Source: Choricystis sp. odSpoLacu1
Lineage: Eukaryota > Chlorophyta > Trebouxiophyceae
Assembly: GCA_958009055.1 (NCBI GenBank)
Contig: OY253652.1
Span: forward strand, 496,001-560,000
Direction: 5' to 3'
Length of the DNA stretch: 64,000 nt
Part shown: positions 54,109 to 63,890 of the stretch, piece after piece
Layout of the letters: the number at the start of each line of letters is the position of its first letter
How positions within the stretch are numbered: the first letter of the stretch is position 1
Notes under the pieces: model-generated
What the model was told of the DNA's origin: nothing
Seen by the model: the letters and a program-made list of their open reading frames with translations, nothing else
Database searches by the model: none
Position numbers and translations under genes: made by a program

Positions 54109-55344
54109 ATGCCTGTCGCTCTGCGCACCGGCTGTGCCGCGCACACCGCCAGCGCGCCGCGCGTCAATGCGCGGCGCCGCACCGTCGCGGGGCGGCGCGC
54201 GCTGACGGTGCACGCTTACAAGAGGCTGGAAGTAAGTTGGTGCTGTGTGGTGAGCGTGTGTGCGGCGCAAGCAGGGGCACGCGGCGCGCGGGCAGGGGGC
54301 ACACCGATGGAGAGGAGGACACGCGCGCGCACCGACCTCCCCCACCCCCCCACACAGGCCGCCGGATGCCCCGTTTGGACCCCCGACTCCTCCCCCCCCA
54401 CCTGCATCGTCCACCTGCTGGGCGGCGCGTTTGCGGGGGCGGCCCCCGCGGCCGCGTACGGGTTGTTGGCTGGATTAATCGCGGATGGCGCAAACGCGAC
54501 AGTTGTTGCCACGCCTTACGCGGCCACCTTCAAACACGCGGAAGCCGCTTCGGCGGTAATCGTCAAGTTTGATGGAGCTCTGGCTGAGCTCAGGAGTGGG
54601 TCCAACGCCTGGGCGGCTCCCACGGGCGCCCCAACGCACGCTGTCGGCCACTCGATGGGCGCCCTGCTCCAGCTCCTGGCCGCCGCCGTGCACGCCCCCC
54701 CCCACGCCTCCGCCATTCTGATGTCCTACAACAACAAGCCTGTGGCGGACGCGGTGCCCGTGTCGTTGGACGGGGTGGCGGGCGGCGTGCGTGCAGCGTT
54801 GGACGCTCTTGGCGGTGGCGAGGGGCGGCCGCCGCCCACAGCAACCGACATTTTATCCGCCGGCCTGTCCGCGCTGCGCGGGGCGGGAGTCCAGGTGCCG
54901 GCAGCCGCGGCATCAGTGCTGGCTGACGTGGCACCGGCTGTCGACCAACTTGGCAGCGTGGCCGCCGAGGTGGGCGCCGGCGCCCAGGAGTTTGAGCCCA
55001 CCCCGTCCCAAAGCCGCGCCCTCATTGAAGCCGGCTACCGCATCCCTCGGACTCTTCTTGTCAAGTTTGAGAACGACACGATTGATGAGTCGCCAGACAT
55101 GGCGAGGCTGCTCACGCGCGCTGTGGGCGCGCCTGCTGTCACACTCGAAACTCTGCCCGGCACCCACGTCACCCCGTGCGGTGGCGACGTCGACTGGACG
55201 GTGGGCGCGTCACCCACCCCGCTCGACCTGTTTGCGCTGGGGGGGCGGGCGCTGGTCCAGGCTGACGCGCGGCGGCTGGCCGCGCGCGTGGTGGGGTGGA
55301 TTGATGGGGTGGGGGGCGGGGTGCGTGGCGCGCTGCCGGGCTGA
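54109..55344 (+). CDS. DUF1350 alpha/beta-hydrolase-like plastid protein
   Basis: Exons 54109-54231 and 54358-55344, 369 residues. The N-terminus is basic and transit-like (RRRTVAGRRALTVHAYKRLE). The DUF1350 core then follows: TCIVHLLGGAFAGAAPAAAY, VVATPYAATFKH, HAVGHSMGALLQLL (nucleophile-elbow-like GHSMG), AILMSYNNKPVADAVP, VKFENDTIDESPDM and LPGTHVTPCGGD. This family is shared by cyanobacteria and plant plastids; enzymatic activity is unproven, although the GHSMG elbow and final His are present. Confidence 0.85.
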   Translation: MPVALRTGCAAHTASAPRVNARRRTVAGRRALTVHAYKRLEVSWCCVVSVCAAQAGARGARAGGTPMERRTRARTDLPHPPTQAAGCPVWTPDSSPPTCIVHLLGGAFAGAAPAAAYGLLAGLIADGANATVVATPYAATFKHAEAASAVIVKFDGALAELRSGSNAWAAPTGAPTHAVGHSMGALLQLLAAAVHAPPHASAILMSYNNKPVADAVPVSLDGVAGGVRAALDALGGGEGRPPPTATDILSAGLSALRGAGVQVPAAAASVLADVAPAVDQLGSVAAEVGAGAQEFEPTPSQSRALIEAGYRIPRTLLVKFENDTIDESPDMARLLTRAVGAPAVTLETLPGTHVTPCGGDVDWTVGASPTPLDLFALGGRALVQADARRLAARVVGWIDGVGGGVRGALPG

Positions 55345-55612
55345 TAGGTATGTGTTTGTAGGGAGAGGGGACCGCACTTTTGTGTTAAAAATAAGGAGAG
55401 AAAAACAGAGAAACGAGCAAAAAGGGAAGGTTGTGTTGGCGGTCTCTCTCCCCCCCAAAGCCGTTGGCGTGCTTTTTCCCCCAGTGCTCCCTCACCCCTC
55501 GCAAGCTCTCACCACACAAACATCAAAACATTTCCATCACCAAATCAAAACACATAAAACACAAGGGGTGCGTGAGCGCCTCTCTCTCCTGGCAAAGAGC
55601 CCTCATCCTTCC

Positions 55613-56566
55613 TCACTCGTGGTTGTGCTTATGCTTCTTGGCGGGTGCCCCCCCCGCCGCCAGGGCCGCCGCCTTGGCAGCCTCCTTGCGCGCCCGCTTC
55701 TCAGCCTTTCTGCGGCGGCGTTCATCGTCGTCCGCGTCGCCGCCGCCAGCCGCGGGCGTGGCGTGTGCGGGCAGCGCGGAGTGCGCGCCGGAGCCCTTGG
55801 GCACCGCCTTGCCTCTCGCGATGGCGTTGGAGGTGAAGGCGTCCTTCTCGGACGTGGACATGGCTTTCCACTCGTCGGCGACCTTGGCCATGAGGGCTGG
55901 GAGAAGGGAAGAGGGAAAAGAGAGGGGTGAGCGTGGGTCTGTTTTTGCCTGGCGGCGGCTCTGTTTTTCAGGGGCGGCAGGTCTGCGCTTCCCTGGCGCG
56001 CCTGGCGAGGGGACTGCAGCGCCGCGAGCCTGCAGCACTGCCCCTCTTTTCCGCCTCCGTCCCACCCTGGCGTACTCCAGTCTCCGTCGACCCCAGTTGA
56101 GGGGAGAAAAGGCGGCGGAGGGGCAGACATCAGGCGACTTTTGGGCGCGGGCACGTCCCGCCAGGCGCCTGCCCGCATGCGGCCTCCGCGCCCGCGCCTC
56201 GCGCGCCCCCCTCTCTCTTCCCCTCCCCGAGCCCACCACCATCTCCATTAAACACTCACTCGTGTGCTCCGCCTTGGGGTCGAACCCCTTCTCTTTCAGC
56301 ACGGCCGCGCGCTCCTTGACAAAAATGTTGTACGGCGTCGGCGCGCGCTTGGGCGCATCCTTGTCCTTCTTGACGCGCGTCTTCTTGCCACCCTCGTCGG
56401 CAGTCGCACCACCGCCGCTCGTGAGGGACTTTGGGGGGACGCCAGTGGCCGCGTAGGAGGTCACAGCGGCCGCCAGCGCGGAGTGGAAGGACGCGGTCTG
56501 GTGCGCGGCCCACGCCACCAGGTCGGCGGCGGAGGGGTGGGGGTGGGGGGCGGCGTCGATTGTCAT
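55613..56566 (-). CDS. HMG-box protein
   Basis: Exons 56260-56566 and 55613-55896 (intron 363 bases, phase 1). The reading is MTIDAAPHPHPSAADLVAWA, a spacer, then KDKDAPKRAPTPYNIFVKE and RAAVLKEKGFDPKAEHTTLM, then AKVADEWKAMSTSEKDAFTS: an HMG box with the basic PKR-P-Y-FV-E start and the W..MS..EK third helix, split by the intron. The C-terminus is Ala-rich with a basic RRRRKAEKRARKEAAKAAA helix and His/Lys end, suitable for DNA or nucleosome binding. It could be nuclear or organellar (nucleoid); no clear targeting signal was seen. Confidence 0.82.
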   Translation of the reverse strand: MTIDAAPHPHPSAADLVAWAAHQTASFHSALAAAVTSYAATGVPPKSLTSGGGATADEGGKKTRVKKDKDAPKRAPTPYNIFVKERAAVLKEKGFDPKAEHTSECLMEMVVGSGRGRERGAREARARRPHAGRRLAGRARAQKSPDVCPSAAFSPLNWGRRRLEYARVGRRRKRGAVLQARGAAVPSPGAPGKRRPAAPEKQSRRQAKTDPRSPLSFPSSLLPALMAKVADEWKAMSTSEKDAFTSNAIARGKAVPKGSGAHSALPAHATPAAGGGDADDDERRRRKAEKRARKEAAKAAALAAGGAPAKKHKHNHE

Positions 56567-57109
56567 GATGTGCGTAGGTATGTGGGTGTGTGGCTGGAGG
56601 GAGCGGCGGCTGTGGGAGGGCGCCGAAGGGAGAGAAATGGAAGAAAAATGTGAGCAAGCCGTTTTTTTTTCCAAAGGACCTTCCTTCCTTTCTTCGCACA
56701 CGCACAAGCCGTGAGGGGAAAAAGAGGGTTGGTGATACAAAATGGGGACGACAAGAAACATGCCAAACACTCGAGGGCACGAAAAGGGGGGACGGGCGTG
56801 CAAAAAGAGGGTGCGCCGCCGTGTGGTCATGGTTCGATGTTTTTTCACTCTCCCGCCTCCGCGTGATGGCTTTCTCTCTCTCTCTCTCTCCCTCTCTCTC
56901 ATTGGCCGTGCGAACATGGTTGAAATAAAGGCAAGCGGCGTTCTTGTGTTTGGCGTGTGGGTTTTGAAAATCTTGTTTTCTTCTCGGTTGAAAAACGGTG
57001 GGTGGTGCACCCCGGGCACGTCCATCTTGCGGCGCCGCCGGGCTCTCGCTATCCGCGTGGGGTGGTGCGAAATGATGGTGGTGAACAAAAAAAACTGAAA
57101 GAAACCCTC
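56567..57109. other. Intergenic between HMG-box and CBSX3 genes
   Basis: 543 bases carrying the HMG promoter and CBSX3 3' flank (both minus strand). A (CT)n run lies at 56873-56900. No coding pattern or RNA gene was recognised. Confidence 0.45.
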
Positions 57110-58477
57110 TCAGTAGCCACCAGCGATGTACTCCTGCAGCCGGCCCACCTCCTCCCTGTGCTCCTCCACCAGCGTCGTCACCACGTCCCGGATGGACACC
57201 ATGCCCAGGAACTGGCCCCCATCCACCACGGGCACGTGCCGAATGTTGGCCTCCGTCATGACGCCCATGACGTCGACGACGGAGGCGGTGGGGGGGACGG
57301 TGAGCAGTTTGGAGCGGGAGGTCATGATCTCGGACACGTCGAGCGCGGTGGACTGTTTGCCCTGGACAACGACCTTAGTGAGATAGTCTGGAGTGTTGTG
57401 TGTGTGAGGGGTCAGGAATGGTGTCAGGGGAGGCGTTGGGCGTGGGGGCTGAGCCGGGAAGGAAAACGCGCTGAGGTGGCCCCGCCGCTTTTTGTCCCGA
57501 CGAGACCGAAAGCCCGGCGCCCAAACCACCCCTCAAGCCCCAGCCTCCACCGCCCCACAGCTGCACAGTGATGACTGGCACCTCCGCCAGCGCGGAGCCA
57601 CGCCAATGCGGGAGGACGGGCGAGCACGACACCCTGCACACAGCCCCGCTCTCTCTCTCTTCTCTTCTTCAACTCACCGCGCTCCGTCACGATGCCGACG
57701 ACCGCGTCCGCGGGCGCGGACGCGGGCCCAGTCGCAGACCCCGCTTTGGTGGGGTCGAACACGAGCAGGGATCCGACGTTGCCCTTGGTCATCTGAGGGG
57801 AAGGGAAGAGGAGGAGGGCATGCGTTTGTTTCGGCGCTCGGGGGTCGGGTTTGCGCCGCGTCCTCCCTCTTCTCTCTCCTCCTCTCACCTTGCGCACGGC
57901 GTCGATGACTTTGTCGTCCTTGCTGCACCACAGCCAGGCGCCCCGGTCAGCGCCCTGTGAGGAGGAGGGAGGGGAGGGCGGTGAGTGGCGCGGTCAGGAT
58001 GCTCGGGCAAGCGTGTTTGTCGGGGCGCACGCACCCCGCGACTGCGCACGCACGTTCCCTCGCCAAACCCCGCCCCAGTGGCCGCGTGCAGGGCAAGCTG
58101 CACACGGCCCGACACTCGCGGCCTGGTGGCGTGGCCAAACAGCGGGCGCTGCGCCGGTGGGGCACGAGGGCGGGGAGGCACACACACAAAAACGCTCATG
58201 GCCAGGTCGCGGTGAAATTGCGGGCTGCACCTTCTCCGCCCCCGCGCGCGCACGCCTTGTCCTCCCTCGCCATACACCCCCCACTGACCTTGGCATCCAG
58301 CAGCTCGTGCACCCGGGTCTGGCCCCACCCGTTGGCCTTGGCCTTGGCGTCGGCCGCCGCGTCGACGGAGAAGGCGCGGTACGCGGCGCACCCGACGCCG
58401 CGCGCGGAGGACGTCGGCCCGCCGGCGGTGGCGCCGGTCAGGGCGCGGGCCAGGACGGGCAGGCTGCGGCGGAACAT
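57110..58477 (-). CDS. CBS-domain protein, mitochondrial CBSX3-like
   Basis: Four exons (58289-58477, 57889-57954, 57678-57792, 57110-57387) in consistent phases give 215 residues. A mitochondrial presequence (MFRRSLPVLARALTGA) precedes VHELLDAK, then the paired CBS domains: CSKDDKVIDAVRKMTKGNVG, GIVTERDYLTKVVVQG, then SEIMTSRSKLLTVPPTASVV, RHVPVVDGGQFLGMVSIRDV. It ends LVEEHREEVGRLQEYIAGGY, exactly the style of plant CBSX3, which binds adenosine ligands and activates o-type thioredoxin in mitochondria. Confidence 0.9.
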
Positions 58478-58668
58478 GGTTTGTGTGTTTCTTTGTTTGG
58501 GCGAGCGGTATGGAGAGGAGGGGTGAAACAAATGGCAAGGGAAGAGTGAAGCACACACCCCAGGTCGAGAGAGCGTTTATCCCGATTCGACGCATTTCTC
58601 AAATTTTGCGGCGGCGGCGCCACGCTCTCACACAGTCTCTGGCACACGGCAGCTGCCTGCTCTCCACA

Positions 58669-59555
58669 ATGGACCCACCTGCCGCGTCAACCAGCGACGG
58701 CGCCACCGCCACCACCTCCACCCCCACCGCCGAGACTGGGTGGGACCGCCTGGCCGCCGTGTGGCGGGCGTCCACCGCTCGCCACGTGCCGGGCGAGCCG
58801 GTGAGTGTTATTGTGTGCGTTACAGAGAGTGTTGGGGGACTGGTCGACCCCTTGTCTCTCTGTCTCTCTTCTCTTTTCGTTCACCCCCCTCCCCTTTCCC
58901 TTCACACCAGCTCCCACCCGTCCCCCCCCAACTCGGTGATTGGGCCACCAACACCATCATTTGCATGGGCGCGGGCGCCCTGTTTGGCGGGGTCCGCGGC
59001 TGGCGGGCTCTCACGGCCGACCCGCCGCCCCCGCCCCCCTCCGGCGTCGCCCCCAGCGTCGCCGCCCGCGCCGTCGCCGAAGAAAAGACGCGCCGCCTCG
59101 CCCGCCTGGGCAACGAGTGCGTGCGCGGCGCCGCCCGGTTTGGCGGGTTGGCGGGCCTGTTCTGGGGACTCACGCTGGGGGCAGAGGTGTTTCGGGGAGA
59201 AGCCGCCCCCCTTGCCGACACCGCGTCCGCGGCGGCTGCCGTGGGAGCGCTGTACGGTGCTTTTCTTCCGGGCGCCCCCCACCTGCGCGCCCGGTCGGCG
59301 GCACTGGGGGCGGGGCTGGGGGCGGCGGTGGCGGTGCCGGCCGTGCTGGCGCAGGGCGCGCTGGCCGCGCTGCTGCCCGACGGAGACAGGAGGCGGTCTC
59401 GTAGGACTGTGGTGAGTGATGCAGATGATGCTGGCAGCAATGGTGAACCGCGGCGCAGGCGCACGCCGGACGACGTGCTGGCCGTCGTGGCGGCGCTAGA
59501 GCGTGATGTGGAGGAGAGCCGCCGGCAGCGGGAAAAAAAGCAGGCGCTGGATTAG
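58669..59555 (+). CDS. Tim17/22-superfamily inner-membrane protein (TIMMDC1-like)
   Basis: Exons 58669-58800 and 58911-59555, 258 residues. After an Ala/Thr/Ser-rich N-terminus, WDRLAAVWRASTARHVPGEP precedes LGDWATNTIICMGAGALFGG, a Gly-rich membrane helix; two to three more Gly/Ala helices follow (RLARLGNECVRGAARFGGLA, GLFWGLTLGAEVFRGE and AAVGALYGAFLPGAP). This spacing is the Tim17/22/23 fold; TIMMDC1 (complex I assembly) is the closest guess. The C-terminus is charged and helical. TGTAA lies 80 bases after the stop. Divergent from CBSX3. Confidence 0.65.
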
Positions 59556-59634
59556 AGAGAGTGTGTGAGAGACATCAATCAAATGTGTTTCCTTGTTATT
59601 CTGTGGTGCGCAAACGCAAACGCATATGATCGAG

Positions 59635-59639
59635 TGTAA
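59635..59639 (+). terminator. TGTAA polyadenylation signal candidate
   Basis: TGTAA 80 bases after the Tim17-like stop, matching the chlorophyte signal. Confidence 0.5.
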
Positions 59640-59832
59640 CAGAAGGTGTGTGTTTTTTTTATAAACTGAAAAAGAAAACGATCCACACTGCAACCCCTCC
59701 CTCCCTCCCCGACTCTCGCGCTGCGTGTGTGGACAACATGTACACACGCGAATGCTGATCGTGGGAGTCTTGGGTCCCCATGAATTTCGAAAATGTACAA
59801 ACAAAGCAGGCAAAGAAAAACTGATGTTTCAA

Positions 59833-61269
59833 TCATTTCGTGTCCACCGCCCACAACGGCTCCCGCAGCGCGGCCGCCTCTTCATCAGTCTGCACCGCCG
59901 TCCCGATCAACGCTTCCTCCTCCGCCATCACGCCCTCCAGGGCGGCCGCGGGGGCGGTGACCGCGCGCGCGGTCAGGATGGCCAGCGCCGCGGCAATCAA
60001 CGCCACCTCGACCACCAGCACGGCCGCAATCGCGTCGCTGCACTCGCACAGCCAGCGGGACGGGCCGTCACCCACACACGAGTCGCGCATGGGGGTGGCG
60101 TCGGCGTCCACGGTGGAGGAGAGGGTGACGCCAGCGGGGGCAGACGCGGCGGCGTCGGCCGCGGCGGCACGCAGAGCAGCCTCAAGCGCAGCCACGGGGA
60201 CGCGGCCGTCCATCGACTCGACGTGCACATCCACGCGGGCGTCCCGGGCAGAGGGGCCGACATCGACGGAGACGTCAAAGGCCAGCTCTCCGTCGGCCGC
60301 GCCCGGCGTCGCAGCGACGGCAGCCGCGACGCGCTCGCCGACCGCTTCCAGCACGCCTGCCGCGTCGCCCAGCGCGTCGACCAGGGTGGTGGAGGCAGAA
60401 GAGCCTTCGCCGTCAGCGAGGGACGCCACCCAGTCAGCCAGGCGCTGCATCGTGTCGCGCGCGCCGGCGGAGCCGCGGCCGTATTGAACGTCGAGCGCGG
60501 CCGCCTCCACGCCTCCCGACGGGCCGCGCGCCACAGCCGCAGTCGTCAACGTGCCGTCATTATCGGCGTCGACGTCCACGATGACGTCGCGGCGGGTGTT
60601 GGCGGCGATGGGGGCGAAGAAGGAGGCGTCGGCGCCTGCAGCGTCAAGGGCGGCCAACAGCTCAGCGGGCGAGTCGACGTCGACGATGTCGTCGTCACCA
60701 TCAAAGTCAAAAAATGCATCTTCATCGTCATCATCGGCGTAGGTAGAAAAGATGGGCAGGGCGCCGCCGGAGAGCGCTTCTGCCAGGGCCGCAGCATCAA
60801 CGCGCCCAATCGGTTCAAACGCAGAGGTGAGGGCAGCGCTGACAGCGTCCACAGCAGCGGTCGCCCAGTCGGACGCGCCCTGGAACAGGGCGGTGAATGG
60901 GTCGGTTTCGAAGTCACGGCTTTCGGTGACAGCGGGCTGAGCCGCGTTGATGCATTTCTCGACCAGGTCGCCAAACTGCGCGCGCGCGCCGCACGCGGAG
61001 GCCACACCAGCCCCCGCGTCACCAGACAGGGCACGCTGCACGGAGGACATGGTATCAATGTCGCACGCACAACCCAACGCAGCAAGGGCGCGGTAGGGCA
61101 CGCAACAGGCGGCGATGGCGGAGACACCCGCGCCGTCGGTGTGGCAGCGTGACAGCAGGTTGATCGCCTGGCCGCAGGCGGCGGCCTTGGTGGCGGAGGC
61201 GGCGTCGGCGGACGCCACCAGCGCCGACGCGGCCAGTAGGCCGGTGAACAGGGCGTGGCGGCGGGTCAT
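59833..61269 (-). CDS. Secreted/membrane protein with eight-cysteine (LTP-like) ectodomain
   Basis: 478 residues, one exon. A signal peptide (MTRRHALFTGLLAASALVAS) is followed by an eight-cysteine pattern C-Xn-C-Xn-CC-Xn-CXC-Xn-C-Xn-C: AACGQ, SRC, AACCV, GCACD, SACG, EKC. This is the spacing of plant nonspecific lipid-transfer proteins and prolamin relatives. A long acidic, Ala/Asp-rich region with Asp runs (ADDDDEDAFFDFDGDDD) follows. Near the C-terminus one membrane helix (VLVVEVALIAAALAILTARA) and a short cytoplasmic tail. The LTP fold is inferred from cysteine spacing only. Surface display is likely. Confidence 0.6.
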   Translation of the reverse strand: MTRRHALFTGLLAASALVASADAASATKAAACGQAINLLSRCHTDGAGVSAIAACCVPYRALAALGCACDIDTMSSVQRALSGDAGAGVASACGARAQFGDLVEKCINAAQPAVTESRDFETDPFTALFQGASDWATAAVDAVSAALTSAFEPIGRVDAAALAEALSGGALPIFSTYADDDDEDAFFDFDGDDDIVDVDSPAELLAALDAAGADASFFAPIAANTRRDVIVDVDADNDGTLTTAAVARGPSGGVEAAALDVQYGRGSAGARDTMQRLADWVASLADGEGSSASTTLVDALGDAAGVLEAVGERVAAAVAATPGAADGELAFDVSVDVGPSARDARVDVHVESMDGRVPVAALEAALRAAAADAAASAPAGVTLSSTVDADATPMRDSCVGDGPSRWLCECSDAIAAVLVVEVALIAAALAILTARAVTAPAAALEGVMAEEEALIGTAVQTDEEAAALREPLWAVDTK

Positions 61270-61874
61270 GGTTGTGGTGTGGGTGGGTCTGACGGGGTGT
61301 GGGGTGGAATGAGTGAGAGTGAGGGGGCGGCGGTTGGTGGCGTTTTAGGCGCGCTGGACGCTGCTTTTTGTGCACGGATGACATGTGTGAACTCTAAACC
61401 ATGCAACCCGACCGGTGGGTGGCATGGAATGGGGGCGTGGCGGCCGCGTGGCCGCCCCTCGGCAATCCTCCGAGGACGAGCGCGGATGCGTGGCAACCTC
61501 TTGCGTCTCTCCCCATCAGCCCCGTTTGCTGCGGTTTTACCGCCGTGACCAATGCAATATGACGTAGGGCGAGCGTTTGAGAGTGGGAGGGCTCATTAAA
61601 CGCGGGCGTCGAGGCCGCGGGGGGCGGCTGAAAACGTACTGCCCCCATTGCGCTCTCGCGTGTTTGTGTTTTGGGGCCGCGCGCCGCCGGCCAAGCGCCC
61701 CACGCTCCACACACACCTGGTGCGCTAAGTGCGAGTAAGACACGCCCTAGACTGGAGGTAGGTCAACCAGGTGGAGAAGACGGCGAGTGAACGCAGCGTT
61801 GAGAAAGAGGAGTGTGCAATGATGCGAAAAGACAAACCTAGCCTCACTCCGTCGAGGCCAAAACCCCTCTCCAA
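61270..61874. other. Divergent promoter region, LTP-like / FUSC genes
   Basis: 605 bases between divergent starts. No protein-like reading. A GAGA-rich stretch precedes the right-hand ATG. No RNA gene or repeat was recognised. Confidence 0.45.
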
Positions 61875-63557
61875 ATGGCGCCTAAACCCCTCACCGACGA
61901 CGCCCGCCACGCGGGCGCCCGCCTGGCCATCGCCGTCTTCATCGCCACGGCGATTGGATTTGGCATCGCTCTCCCCCTCCTCCCCTCGCGCGGCGTGTCG
62001 GTCGCCACCGCCGACTCGATTGCGGCCGCCTGCAAGTGGGCCGCCATGACCTGCATCGTCGTACAAACACCCCACGTCGCCAAAGTGGGGCAGACGGGCG
62101 CAGAGCGCGTGCTGGGCACGATTGTGGGGGGTGCTGCTGGCTTTGCCGCGTACAGTGTTGCTCACTCGCTCGACCGCACCCCCGGTGCAGAAGTGGAGGA
62201 CGGCATGCTTCTGGCCGCCCTGGCGGCCGTCGTCGCCTACGCTACGTCCGTTGGCGGCTACGTGCTGGGCCTGACGTACAGCTCCCGCCTGTGCGCCCAG
62301 AGTTTCTTTCTGGTCGCGTTTGGCGCGTCTGCGCGCGAAGTCGCGCCGTCTGCGGCGGGCGCGCTGGCCCTGTCCCGCGTGGGCGGCATCTCGGCGGGCG
62401 TGCTGTTGATTGAGGCTGCGTCCGTGGTGTTGTGGCCGCGGGCCGCCACTACTGAAGCGCTGAAAGAGCTGAAAAAAGGGTTGGAAGCACAGATCGCGAT
62501 GGCCGACGCGGCGTGGCGTGCAGCGTTGGCGTGGGTGCCGCCCATCCCGCGCGACGGGGGCGGAGCGGCGGCAGCTGCAGGAGACGTGACGACGCCGTTG
62601 TTGGATCGGGACACCGCAGACCCAGAAGCGGCGCGCTTGCCACCAGAGCAGACCGACACTTCCACCGCCGACGCTGTCTCGGCTGCTGCGGCCGCCGTCA
62701 CCGCCGCCCTCGACACCGCGGTCTCACTCGCGTCGACGACGCGGTCGGAGGTGTACCTCGAGCTGCCCTGCGCCCGCCCCCGGCGCGCCTGCTTCCTGCC
62801 CGGCACGCCATGGGGGCCGGCCGGGCCGCACGGCCCCCCGCTGAATGGTGTGCTGCTGGCAGACTGTGTCGCGGCCGCGCGGTCGGTCTCTCGTGCGCTG
62901 GCCGCGCTGCACGCCTCTCGTCCACGCACAGGTGCGTACGCCGCCCTGCTGGCTGTCACCTACCCCCCGGCCCTCCTCCAAGGCGCGTCTGATGACCCCA
63001 TCGCAGTCGTACGCGCCGTCGCAGACGCGTGCCCCGGCCCGCCGCCTCCCTCCGCCCGAGAAGCAGTGATGCGTGTGCGCGCGCGCGCGACGGCGTTACT
63101 AGCCATCAGCGACTACGCCAAGCGCGCCCTTCACCGCACCGCCCTGCGGGGCGTGCGGTCCGGGTCGGTGGACGGTGGCGCTGCCGCGAGTGCTGATTTA
63201 CTCGAGCCAGAGGGCGGCGGCGTGTCGCCGCGCGCCGCACTCGAAGAGTTGCCGTCCGACCTGGCAGCCGCCCTAGCGGGGATGGTGGGGGAAGCCCTGC
63301 CGCCAGATGACGCCTCCGACCCTGTCACCCCGTCGACCAAGCGCACACGTGCGCGCCTGGGGGAGGCGCTGGCGCGCGCGTCGTCGATCCAGATCGTGGC
63401 GTCCGCGTTTCCGCCCACGAGCGCGGGCTTCTTGGCGCACGTGCGGTGGTTGGGGCTGCAGGTGGCGTTGGACGAGCTGGGCACCAGCTTGAGTGAGTTG
63501 GTGACGGCTGCGACCACGCTGGCGAGCAGTCTGCCTGCGGCGTTGAAGCCGGTCTGA
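61875..63557 (+). CDS. FUSC/ALMT-like anion exporter family membrane protein
   Basis: 560 residues, one exon. The N-terminal half has five to six membrane segments (GARLAIAVFIATAIGFGIAL, WAAMTCIVVQTPHVAKVGQT, GTIVGGAAGFAAYSVAH, LLAALAAVVAYATSVGGYVL, GGISAGVLLIEAASVVLWPR) with the ALMT/YccS-like pattern (V-Q-P-x-VG-T..R-G-T..G). The C-terminal half is helical and cytosolic, with Ala/Asp/Pro-rich insertions. Plant ALMTs are malate-permeable anion channels; bacterial FUSC/ArAE proteins export aromatic acids. Substrate is not assignable from sequence. Confidence 0.7.
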   Translation: MAPKPLTDDARHAGARLAIAVFIATAIGFGIALPLLPSRGVSVATADSIAAACKWAAMTCIVVQTPHVAKVGQTGAERVLGTIVGGAAGFAAYSVAHSLDRTPGAEVEDGMLLAALAAVVAYATSVGGYVLGLTYSSRLCAQSFFLVAFGASAREVAPSAAGALALSRVGGISAGVLLIEAASVVLWPRAATTEALKELKKGLEAQIAMADAAWRAALAWVPPIPRDGGGAAAAAGDVTTPLLDRDTADPEAARLPPEQTDTSTADAVSAAAAAVTAALDTAVSLASTTRSEVYLELPCARPRRACFLPGTPWGPAGPHGPPLNGVLLADCVAAARSVSRALAALHASRPRTGAYAALLAVTYPPALLQGASDDPIAVVRAVADACPGPPPPSAREAVMRVRARATALLAISDYAKRALHRTALRGVRSGSVDGGAAASADLLEPEGGGVSPRAALEELPSDLAAALAGMVGEALPPDDASDPVTPSTKRTRARLGEALARASSIQIVASAFPPTSAGFLAHVRWLGLQVALDELGTSLSELVTAATTLASSLPAALKPV

Positions 63558-63890
63558 CCGGCCTATCAAGAGTTGTTGTTTTTCTTCGATCCGGTGTGGG
63601 TTTTAAAAAGCACAAAAAAGCAAGCCCGCCACAAAAAAAAAATGTACACACCCAAACACTTCTCTCTTCCAGCGTGCGCTCTCTCTCCTTGTGTTTCAGG
63701 CAGCCTGCATCGACGGCTGCGCGGGCGGCGGTTCATCCGCCCCCGCGGTGGCTTCATCCGCAGCTGCCGGCGGCAGCTGCGGCCCAACCACAACCGGGCA
63801 CGCCGACCCCGACCGGGCCCGCGCAGACGACGGCAGGGCCGACCCCGCCCTCTCCCGCACGGCCGGCTCGTTTCGGCCGGCCGGCTCGTT

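Noticed and set aside
63566..63890. Open frame downstream of the right-edge gene end
   Set aside because: Contains short direct repeats and low-complexity Arg/Gly/Pro content; probably 3' flank.
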